From: Granulosicoccus sp947495035
GTDB taxonomy: Bacteria > Pseudomonadota > Gammaproteobacteria > Granulosicoccales > Granulosicoccaceae
NCBI RefSeq assembly: GCF_050589605.1
Contig: NZ_JBNGOO010000005.1
Direction: 5' to 3' (one strand)
DNA: 64,000 bases
A program made the translations under genes and the position numbers. Of this stretch, positions 25,956 through 33,460 are shown in pieces; position 1 is the stretch's first letter; the number at the start of each line of letters is the position of its first letter. The notes beneath the pieces are model-generated. The model was not told the origin of the DNA. It was given only the letters and a program-made list of their open reading frames with translations, and ran no database searches.

Positions 25956-26849
25956 GCTCACTCGCGCCGGATCATTCTCGACGCGTGTCGCCCAGTAATC
26001 CATGTCGAAGGACTCATCACCGGTCAGGTAACGCCACAGATGGATGCGATTGATCATCTCAAGCCGGCCGGTATCGTGTTCGAACCAGGGCTGTGATGCC
26101 ATGAGGCGTTGATGGATCGGGTGCCGGGGTGCATCCGGATTCTTCCAGAAGATGGGCTGCTGCTCATCCAGTGATTCGGGCAAGTCGGCAGTGTCCCAGA
26201 GTCGAACCTGCGGCTCTCGAGGACACATGCGGATCTTCAGTACATAGCGCGTGTCGGGGCCACGATTGGCCCCGGCGCCGTGCCAGATACCGTGATGGAA
26301 GAAGAACACCGAGCCAGCCGGACATACAACACTCTGCTGTCCCAGGATATTCTGATATCGCCCCAGACTCATCTCGCTGACAATGCGCAGATGCGTGCCC
26401 GGCACGAAGCGTGTTCCGCCCATGTCGGGAGTAACGGCATGCGGGAAGTAGAACATCTGCACATCAAAGGCCCGGCGCAAGTCGATGGTGGAGTCCTGAT
26501 GCGTATCCTGGGCACGTCCGCCGGGGAAGGTCATGTGCAGGTAGTGATGATCCACCACGGCGTTCTGCCCGACCAGGCTGGCAATGGCCCCAGCGACTTC
26601 CGGTACCTGCAATACCCTGCCGATGGCCGAGTCGGCATCATAGGCTTGCGCCAGCGGTGACCCTGGCGAGACTTCCGGTACCGCCCGCTCACGCATCAGG
26701 CGCTGCGAGTGATCGCGCGGGGATTCATCCGGCAATTCGCTCATGGCCTGCATGAAGTGCTGATTGACGGCATCCGGCACCACGGCATCAAAGCGCAGCA
26801 GACCGGTAGCGGCAAAATCCGCCATCTGCAGTGTGGTCAGTTTTTGCAT
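25953..26849 (-). CDS. Phytanoyl-CoA dioxygenase (PhyH) family protein
   Basis: 298 aa Fe(II)/2-oxoglutarate-dependent oxygenase. The HxD facial-triad part is H117/D119 (THQDS), the distal His is probably H190 (HHGIWHGAGANRG), and R201 is the likely 2-oxoglutarate anchor. Family blocks include GGTRFVPGTH. The substrate is unknown; bacterial PhyH proteins act on compatible solutes, lipids and secondary metabolites. It may be co-transcribed with the small protein and transporter genes upstream on the same strand. Confidence 0.88.
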   Translation of the reverse strand: MQKLTTLQMADFAATGLLRFDAVVPDAVNQHFMQAMSELPDESPRDHSQRLMRERAVPEVSPGSPLAQAYDADSAIGRVLQVPEVAGAIASLVGQNAVVDHHYLHMTFPGGRAQDTHQDSTIDLRRAFDVQMFYFPHAVTPDMGGTRFVPGTHLRIVSEMSLGRYQNILGQQSVVCPAGSVFFFHHGIWHGAGANRGPDTRYVLKIRMCPREPQVRLWDTADLPESLDEQQPIFWKNPDAPRHPIHQRLMASQPWFEHDTGRLEMINRIHLWRYLTGDESFDMDYWATRVENDPARVS

Positions 26850-26876
26850 GTCTGTTTCCTCGTCTGTTCTGAGCGG

Positions 26877-27149
26877 CTACAGCTCGACCAGCTTTTCGAA
26901 AAAGAACTCGAATTTGAGATAGGAAGTGGTGAATTCACTGCCCGGCACATGTGCCTCGATAGGGCTGGCCTGAATCAGACGCCATCCATCCTGCAAGGCC
27001 GCCAACCCGGTTTCATAAGGCGGCTCCGACGAATCGCCCGGTTCGCCCGGCTGCTGTCCGGTTCCATCGTAGCGGGCCCAGCCGATAACGGCCGAATCCA
27101 GCGCAGAGCTTTTCAGATACAGAACCAGAACCTGCTGCAGTGTCGACAT
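26877..27149 (-). CDS. Conserved 90-aa protein of unknown function
   Basis: Small protein starting MSTLQQVLVLYLKSSALD and ending SYLKFEFFFEKLVEL. A longer in-frame extension to 27623 only reads the antisense frame of the EamA gene and is rejected. The block LAALQDGWRLIQ followed by a C-terminal hydrophobic-acidic tail resembles short conserved hypothetical proteins I have seen annotated without function. GGAG lies 12 bases before the ATG. It sits between the EamA transporter and the dioxygenase on the same strand, with 27- and 68-base gaps. Confidence 0.7.
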   Translation of the reverse strand: MSTLQQVLVLYLKSSALDSAVIGWARYDGTGQQPGEPGDSSEPPYETGLAALQDGWRLIQASPIEAHVPGSEFTTSYLKFEFFFEKLVEL

Positions 27150-27217
27150 GAAATTCAGTTGCTCCCGAATGGCTTTACATGGTGGCAAGACACAAGACTG
27201 ACCTTGATGAGACTGAC

Positions 27218-28096
27218 TCAAGCTGCCGGGCTTTGCTGCACCGCCTGCCGCTCGCGAAACCAGATGAACAGTCCGCTGCTGACGATGATCAGCGTGCCGA
27301 TGATGGTCTTCTGGTCCGGCGTCTGGCCGAACACAAGCCAGCTCAGCACAGCGATGTAGATTATCTGAGAATAGACGACTGGCGCCAGCACCGAAGCTTC
27401 GGCATGACGATGAGCATTGCTCAGGCACGAGTGGCCGATGATGCCAAGACTGCCGATCACGACAATGACACCCCAGGTCAGGAGGTTTTCCGGCCATACC
27501 CAGTTCATCAATGCCACCGGTGCCAGCAGCACCGTGGCGATACCGGCGACATAGAACTGTACGGTGGCATTGGAGTCCACCCCCGCCGCCAGACGGCTCA
27601 TGACGAAATACCCACTGGCACAACCCATCGCGGCCAGCGACAGCAGGATCGCCGGCTCGAATCTCTGGCTCCAGGGTTCGACAATGATCAGCACGCCGAG
27701 GAAGCCGGTCATGACGGCCAGCAATCGCCGAATGCCCACCTTTTCACCCAGAATGGGAATGCTCAGCAGACACACGGTCAGCGGCGTCACGAAGAAAATG
27801 GCAATGGCCGTGGTCAGCGGCAGATACTGCAATGCCGTGAAATTGAAACAGGTGGCAGCGAGCAGAAACAATGCACGCAAGGACTGCACGGCCGGTTTGT
27901 TGGAGCGAACCATGGCAGTGCCGTGCTTCGGCGCATACACCAGCACCGTGCAGATGAAATGTCCCAGATAGCGCAACCAGGCCACTTGCAGGGCAGGAAT
28001 GGCGGCAGCCACCAGCCACTTTGCCGAGGTGTCCATGCCGGCAAAGCACAGAAAGGCGAAGAGCATCAGGCTATAGCCCAGAGTGAGAGCAGACAC
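27218..28096 (-). CDS. EamA/DMT-family transporter
   Basis: 292 aa with about ten hydrophobic segments in two EamA halves (GYSLMLFAFLCFAGMDTSAKW and the repeat starting near ILLSLAAMGCASGYFVMSRL). Likely exports or exchanges a small metabolite across the inner membrane; the family does not reveal the substrate. It follows the MFS gene after 17 bases on the same strand. Confidence 0.92.
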   Translation of the reverse strand: MSALTLGYSLMLFAFLCFAGMDTSAKWLVAAAIPALQVAWLRYLGHFICTVLVYAPKHGTAMVRSNKPAVQSLRALFLLAATCFNFTALQYLPLTTAIAIFFVTPLTVCLLSIPILGEKVGIRRLLAVMTGFLGVLIIVEPWSQRFEPAILLSLAAMGCASGYFVMSRLAAGVDSNATVQFYVAGIATVLLAPVALMNWVWPENLLTWGVIVVIGSLGIIGHSCLSNAHRHAEASVLAPVVYSQIIYIAVLSWLVFGQTPDQKTIIGTLIIVSSGLFIWFRERQAVQQSPAA

Positions 28097-28113
28097 AGGC
28101 AGTCGTAGACGAA

Positions 28114-29301
28114 TCAGAGGCGCTTGGGCAGATAACTTGTCGAGATGGCCGAGGAAAAATGCATCAGGGCAAGCACGAAGAAAAATGCATGGAACGGCAA
28201 CAACATTAACACGGCGCTCACCAGGAGTGGAGTCAACAGCTCGGAGGCCTCGCGCCAGGTGGAGAATACCGAGGTCATGGCGACCCGTTCATGCGCCTTG
28301 ACCGAGCGCATGAACGGAATATTGCCCAGCACATCCAGCAGAACACCACCCACGGCCCCGCTCACCCAGAACAGGATGCCGACAGGGTGTGGCGGGCCGA
28401 CCAGACCCAGCCCCACCAGGCTGATGCCGGTAATGCTCAAACCGGTGTAGATGACCTGCCGCGTCCCGAAGCGATCGGAGACTCGGCGAATGACCGGGCT
28501 GAAGAACAGCATGGCTGACACCGCCGACAGCAGCACCCCCGCTGACCAGACCGGCAGACCCGCCTCCACCAGGTAGATGGGTCCGTACACATACAGGGCC
28601 ACCCAGTAACAGGAACGGCTGACCGTAATGCCATAGGCGATTCGCAAGCGCTTCTGTCCCCAGTATCGCTTGATTGCAAACCAGGGGTTGCGAGCCTGGG
28701 AACGCGCCTGGCGTACCACCTGATCGTCCCCCAGCCGCAGGCGCCAGAAGAAAGCCAGCATGAGCAGCGCGGCAAGAATGGACAGCAGGAACGGCAGGTT
28801 GACATGCCCCTGTTGAACCAGCCATGACCCCAGGGCCGGCCCGATCAGCCAGGCCAGCCCGGTGTATTGAGTGCGACGGGATTCATTGAGGGTCAGATCC
28901 TTCTTGCCAATGTAATCCATGATGTACAGGGACAGGCAGACGGTATAGACCGAGGCGGCCGCCGAGCGCAAGCCGATGCCCAGCGGCAGCAAGACGGTGG
29001 AACGCGAATACAACAGGACGGCGGCCAGCATCACGAAACTGCCTCCCAGAGTCACCACCCAGCGGCGGTGCAGGAAGCGCTCGATGGTGCCCACATTGAG
29101 GGTGATGCTCAAGGTCAACAGACCTCCCAGCAGATAGGCCAGAGCAACATTCTCCTTGCTGCCGAGAGTCTCCAGCGCCACGAGAGGCACGATACTGACA
29201 AGCACCGAACGGGAGAAACCTTCAATGGCGGACATTCGTGCCAGATTCAGGCTGGTGCTGCCGGATAGTTGACTCAGCGCTTCCGGGCGACGGTGAAACA
29301 T
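28114..29301 (-). CDS. MFS transporter
   Basis: 395 aa with about 12 hydrophobic helices and an internal basic loop (residues around 200-225, RLGDDQVVRQARSQARNPW), the usual organisation of a major facilitator. The substrate cannot be inferred. It may start a short operon with the EamA gene. The promoter region 29302-29485 is shared with the divergent DUF2461 gene and shows no clear operator. Confidence 0.88.
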   Translation of the reverse strand: MFHRRPEALSQLSGSTSLNLARMSAIEGFSRSVLVSIVPLVALETLGSKENVALAYLLGGLLTLSITLNVGTIERFLHRRWVVTLGGSFVMLAAVLLYSRSTVLLPLGIGLRSAAASVYTVCLSLYIMDYIGKKDLTLNESRRTQYTGLAWLIGPALGSWLVQQGHVNLPFLLSILAALLMLAFFWRLRLGDDQVVRQARSQARNPWFAIKRYWGQKRLRIAYGITVSRSCYWVALYVYGPIYLVEAGLPVWSAGVLLSAVSAMLFFSPVIRRVSDRFGTRQVIYTGLSITGISLVGLGLVGPPHPVGILFWVSGAVGGVLLDVLGNIPFMRSVKAHERVAMTSVFSTWREASELLTPLLVSAVLMLLPFHAFFFVLALMHFSSAISTSYLPKRL

Positions 29302-29485
29302 GGGCTGAACGGGCTGGCACAGTGAAGGGCTACCGACCGTATACTAGACAGCAGCTCTGTGTATTCCGACTATCCTGATTGCGGCACCCGGTGTCTCTAT
29401 CAGAATATCGGGACAGTAACCAACAACTGTGGCGTGATCAGCCGCCGCGCCCTGCCCTTCTGCCACCGCACTTCCCGGAGCCGCC

Positions 29486-30160
29486 ATGTTTCCGAAAAAG
29501 ACCATCCGCTTTCTCAAGGAACTGTCCAGCAACAACAATCGCGAGTGGTTTGCACTCAACAAGTCCCGCTACGAAGATGATGTGCGAACGCCTGCTTTGA
29601 ACTTCATCGAAGCCATGGAGCCATCCGTCAAGCAGCTCTCGCCCTATCTGGATTGCACCGCGAAAAAGGTCGGTGGTGCACTGATGCGAGTGCATCGCGA
29701 TACTCGCTTCGGCAAGGACAAGACCCCGTACAAGACCAATATCGGTATCCAGTTCCGGCATGTGCGCGGCAAGGACGTTCACTGTCCAGGCTACTATGTG
29801 CACATCGAGCCCGGCGACGTCTTCTTCGGGGCGGGCATCTGGAAACCCGACAGTGCCAATGTGCTGGCCATCCGCACCCTGATCGACGAGCATCCTCGCG
29901 AATGGCGCGCCCTGAAGAAAAAGGTGTTCGGCAAGAGTGACTTCGCGTTGTCCGGAGATTCCTTGAAACGAGCGCCAAAGGGGTTCTCGCCGGAACATCC
30001 CGAGATCGAAGACCTGAGGCGCAAGGATTTCATCGCCGTGCTGACGCTACCGGCAAGCGCCATTCACAAGGCAGACTTTACCTCGCAGATTGCAGCTCAC
30101 ATGAAAACCACCGCACCACTGATGAAATTCCTGTGCGAAGCCAACGACCTGATGTTCTGA
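29486..30160 (+). CDS. DUF2461 (TIGR02453) family protein
   Basis: 224 aa matching the DUF2461 pattern: FPKKTIRFLKELSSNNNREWF at the start, then RDTRFGKDKTPYKTNIGI, CPGYYVHIEPGDVFFGAG, and the C-terminal KDFIAV region. The function of the family is not established. It is followed after 46 bases by the HIT gene, probably as one unit. Confidence 0.9.
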   Translation: MFPKKTIRFLKELSSNNNREWFALNKSRYEDDVRTPALNFIEAMEPSVKQLSPYLDCTAKKVGGALMRVHRDTRFGKDKTPYKTNIGIQFRHVRGKDVHCPGYYVHIEPGDVFFGAGIWKPDSANVLAIRTLIDEHPREWRALKKKVFGKSDFALSGDSLKRAPKGFSPEHPEIEDLRRKDFIAVLTLPASAIHKADFTSQIAAHMKTTAPLMKFLCEANDLMF

Positions 30161-30206
30161 CCCTGACCCGCCCGACTTCACTCATCACCACCGCCCGGAC
30201 AACCGT

Positions 30207-30605
30207 ATGAACCTGCACCCCAGAATCGCTGCCGACACGCTGCCCGTGTGTATCACGCCAGACGCACATGTGCGGCTGATGAATGACAATCGCTGGCCAT
30301 GGCTGTTGCTGATTCCGCTGCAGGAGCATATCGAGGAACTGCATGATCTGACCCATGAGCAACGCGATCGCTTCATGGCCGACGTCAATCAGGTCAGTCG
30401 CGTGTTGCAGCGGTTTACACAGTGCAAGAGCGTGAACGTGGCCATGCTGGGCAATGTGGTCTCGCAACTGCATTGCCATGTTGTGGCACGGGACGACAAT
30501 GACCCCAACTGGCCGGGAACTGTCTGGGGCTTTGGAACAGCGGTCCCCTACGAGCCCGGACAGGCAGACGAGCTACTGGCAACCGTGCGCAAGTCATTCA
30601 AATGA
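30207..30605 (+). CDS. HIT-domain protein
   Basis: 132 aa histidine-triad family protein. The phosphate-binding triad lies in VVSQLHCHVVARDD, where the first triad His is replaced by Gln (QLHCHV), as in several bacterial members. The N-terminal WPWLLLIPLQEHIEELHDL block is typical. Likely a nucleotidyl hydrolase or transferase acting on AMP-linked substrates. Confidence 0.88.
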   Translation: MNLHPRIAADTLPVCITPDAHVRLMNDNRWPWLLLIPLQEHIEELHDLTHEQRDRFMADVNQVSRVLQRFTQCKSVNVAMLGNVVSQLHCHVVARDDNDPNWPGTVWGFGTAVPYEPGQADELLATVRKSFK

Positions 30606-30971
30606 TACGAGCCCTGCCTGCAGCCGTGGCCTGCCGCTCTCCCGCAAAGCTTGCGCCCGACAGAGCTTCGATAGTATAAAAGATCGACGGCGACTGCAGG
30701 AAGTCAACCCTAATTCCTGCCCAGCGGCTATGCTAGGCAGCCAGTTCAAACTCAGTCGAGGCACCGACAGTTGGCATTTCAGTACTACCTGACAGCTTCC
30801 CCGGGTTTCAGCACAGCGTCGAAGCAGTGAACACTCTGCCCGAGCCTGAACCAGAGAAGCAGCACTTGCACCACCTGCAAGGAACTCTGCGAGTCGCCGC
30901 CCACCGGGGCAGCGGCCGGGTCCCGGCCACTCGCGCATGCCTGTCTGCATTCGGGACGGCACACCCCTGAC
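30606..30971. other. Intergenic region without a recognised gene
   Basis: 366 bases between the HIT gene and an exported-protein gene. Short frames on both strands here lack start context and family resemblance. The only structure I see is a GC-rich inverted repeat at 30914-30928 (GGCCGGG, T, CCCGGCC). The promoter of the next gene must lie here but I cannot place it. Confidence 0.6.
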
Positions 30972-31691
30972 ATGTATCGCGTGCTCCGCCAACTGTTGCT
31001 CAGCGCTGCCATTCTGTCATGGCCTGCCGTCTCGACGCTGGCCGTCGAGCCCATTACCGTTGCCGATGCCTCGCTCTCTGCAGCCTTCTACTCCGACAGC
31101 TCCTGCCTGCTGACCATCGATTCCAACGCCCAGGCTGGCAAGACGGTCATCGACGCCAATGTCGATGGCGAAGCGTCCCGCATGCTCATCCATTGCGATA
31201 CGGTGGACGGACGGCGTCTGACCTTGCTGGCCCGTGGTGATGCGCTCAATGTTGCCCAGCGCGCCCCCTTGCTGTCACGTGAGGAAATCGAGGAAGGCGA
31301 ATTGGGCATGATTGCCTGGCTGACGCGCAGTGGCGTTCACTATGCCGACGATTCCGCGCCACGTCGCTATGTCATCGCCGGCAGTGTCATGTTGAGAAAG
31401 TCTCCTCCGGTTCAGGTCGCAGGCAGTGCCCTGCACAGCCAGCGACATGCCTTCGGTCGTGTGGTCGGCATCCTCGAACCCCTGCTCAAGTCCAAGAGCT
31501 CGGGTATCTCGGCCACCTTGCCGCTGACAGGCAGTCAGGAAGAATCGGAGCCGGTTGCCGATGAGAGCAGTGCCGACACGGCGACTGAAGAGGCAACAGA
31601 GTCCGAATCGACGGCGGAGCCATCCGAGGACGATCCACCCGAGACCGACACGGATGAAACCAGCGCACCCGAGCCTGCCAGGGACGGTTGA
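30972..31691 (+). CDS. Exported protein of unknown function with acidic C-terminal tail
   Basis: 239 aa. A clear Sec signal peptide (YRVLRQLLLSAAILSWPAVS) has a probable cut after STLA, before VEPITV. The middle part (about residues 26-175) is mixed alpha/beta with two cysteines (C42 and C64 regions: SDSSCLLTI, MLIHCDTV). The last 50 residues are low-complexity and rich in Glu, Asp, Ser and Thr. I do not recognise the family. It stands alone and converges on nnr. Confidence 0.75.
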   Translation: MYRVLRQLLLSAAILSWPAVSTLAVEPITVADASLSAAFYSDSSCLLTIDSNAQAGKTVIDANVDGEASRMLIHCDTVDGRRLTLLARGDALNVAQRAPLLSREEIEEGELGMIAWLTRSGVHYADDSAPRRYVIAGSVMLRKSPPVQVAGSALHSQRHAFGRVVGILEPLLKSKSSGISATLPLTGSQEESEPVADESSADTATEEATESESTAEPSEDDPPETDTDETSAPEPARDG

Positions 31692-31798
31692 CGCTCAGGC
31701 CGGGCACGGGGATCGAGCTGCCCCTGTCACCGCCACCCGATGCAGCCGCACACATCGCGGTGCCGACCCATTGGCATTCGTCCTGCAGCGAAACGATC

Positions 31799-33433
31799 TC
31801 AACGATTGACCGGACTGATGCTGCGCAGGACATCGGGCACCCGTGTCAGCAGCTGCTCGGCACTGATCGGATATTGCAGATCGCTCGCAGCCTGACCATG
31901 CAACCAGACGGCTGCACAGGCCGCTTCGAACGCCGGCATGCCCTGTGCCATCAAGGAGGCGATGACCCCCGCCAGCACATCCCCGGCCCCGGCAGTCGCC
32001 AGCCACGGCGGAGCATTGGCACTGATGGCGGCCCGACCATCGGGCGCCGCGATGACCGTATCCGCCCCCTTGTAGACAAGCACCGCAGAGGTCCGCCGTG
32101 CTGCCTGCCTGGCTAGATGCAGGCGTGAAGCGGATTCCCCGGGCCTGTCCTCTGCCGACAGCTCGGGGAACAGGCGACGGAACTCCCCGCCGTGCGGCGT
32201 CAATACCGCCATGCCGGCGGCCTCTTGCAGCTGCTGGAACAGAGAGCGCCGATCCTCGGCATCCGTCCAGCACGACAGCGCATCGGCATCCAGTACACAG
32301 CGCTTGCCCGCTGCCAGTGACTCCAGTGTGCAGCCTCGGGTGTGCTCATCCACCCCATTCCCCGGGCCGACTACCACGGTATTGATGCGGGAGTCCTGCA
32401 ACAGCTCCCGCCACTGCGATACCGTGTCGCAGTGCTTGAGCATGACCGCCGTCAGGTGGGCGGCATTGACCGCCAGTGCCTGCTCCTGACTGGCCAGAGT
32501 AACCAGCCCGGCACCACAGTAAAGCGCCGCATGCGCGCTGAGCCTGGCCGCACCGGTGGACACCATGGGCCCACTTCTCACTAGTACATGACCACGATCG
32601 AACTTGTGTCCATCGTTGGACAGCACCGGCAGCTCCGCCTCAAAGGCAGCCGGCTCGTTCAACTGGCAGACAGGCCAGGCAGGATCGAGTTGCGCATCAC
32701 CCAGACCAATCTGTGCCAGCGTCTTGTCTCCACACAAGGCACGTCCCGGATACAGGAAGTGCGCGGGTTTGAAAAGGAAGAAGGTGACCGTTGCCGTCGC
32801 TTCGATGCAGGCGCCAGACACCTGATGGGAATTGCCGTCGAGACCACTCGGCACGTCCACTGCCAGCACCCTGGCAACCGACGCATTGACCAGAGCAACT
32901 ACCTCGGCCAGTACGCCCTCCAGAGGACGCGACAAGCCAGCTCCGAACAGGGCATCCACGATGACATCAGCCCGCGCAATCAGCTCCGCAAGCGAAGGAG
33001 GCAGTTGCGACTCATCCAGACGACAGTGGTGCGTCTCTCCCTGCCAGTCGGCGAACGCGCGCTCGGCATCACTCGCTGCGTCACCCTGCGTGGCTGGTGA
33101 CGGGTCCGAGCGAGACACGAATCGCCACAGGCAAACCCTGTGCCCCTGTTCATGCAGGGCTCTGGCAGCCACCGCACCGTCACCGCCGTTGTTGCCGGGC
33201 CCGGCCATGACCAGAACACGACCCGGTCGAGCAACCAGCAGATCGATGGTCGCAGCAGCAACCGCCTCGCCGGCAGCTGTCATCAACGCGAAGCTGTCGA
33301 GCCCCTGTGCCACTGCACGAGCATCGACGGCCTGCATCTGGGCGGCACTCAACAATCGCGTCGGTGACTCCTGCACATCCTCAGCACGGCAAGCGAGCCT
33401 TCGGTCAACGCTGTTCGGGCGAGTGCGATACAT
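31799..33433 (-). CDS. nnr: Bifunctional NAD(P)H-hydrate repair enzyme
   Basis: 544 aa, the usual size of fused Nnr. The N-terminal epimerase domain has GPGNNGGDG (about 78-86), DALFGAGLSRPL and AVDVPSGLDGN. The C-terminal ADP-dependent dehydratase domain has GHKFDRGHVLV, VVGPGNG, VLDADALS, TPHGGEFRRLF and TAGAGDVLAGV. It repairs hydrated NADH and NADPH. It follows the fused fatty-acid gene by 27 bases on the same strand; the tsaE gene often next to nnr is not here. Confidence 0.95.
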   Translation of the reverse strand: MYRTRPNSVDRRLACRAEDVQESPTRLLSAAQMQAVDARAVAQGLDSFALMTAAGEAVAAATIDLLVARPGRVLVMAGPGNNGGDGAVAARALHEQGHRVCLWRFVSRSDPSPATQGDAASDAERAFADWQGETHHCRLDESQLPPSLAELIARADVIVDALFGAGLSRPLEGVLAEVVALVNASVARVLAVDVPSGLDGNSHQVSGACIEATATVTFFLFKPAHFLYPGRALCGDKTLAQIGLGDAQLDPAWPVCQLNEPAAFEAELPVLSNDGHKFDRGHVLVRSGPMVSTGAARLSAHAALYCGAGLVTLASQEQALAVNAAHLTAVMLKHCDTVSQWRELLQDSRINTVVVGPGNGVDEHTRGCTLESLAAGKRCVLDADALSCWTDAEDRRSLFQQLQEAAGMAVLTPHGGEFRRLFPELSAEDRPGESASRLHLARQAARRTSAVLVYKGADTVIAAPDGRAAISANAPPWLATAGAGDVLAGVIASLMAQGMPAFEAACAAVWLHGQAASDLQYPISAEQLLTRVPDVLRSISPVNR

Positions 33434-33460
33434 TTCACCGACCTCCTGATCGAGCTTCGG

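Noticed and set aside
27150..27623. Longer version of the 90-aa protein
   Set aside because: The extension overlaps the EamA transporter gene in another frame and has no recognisable content.
30594..30992. 132-aa minus-strand frame in the gap before the exported protein
   Set aside because: It overlaps both flanking genes in antisense and has no start context or family features.
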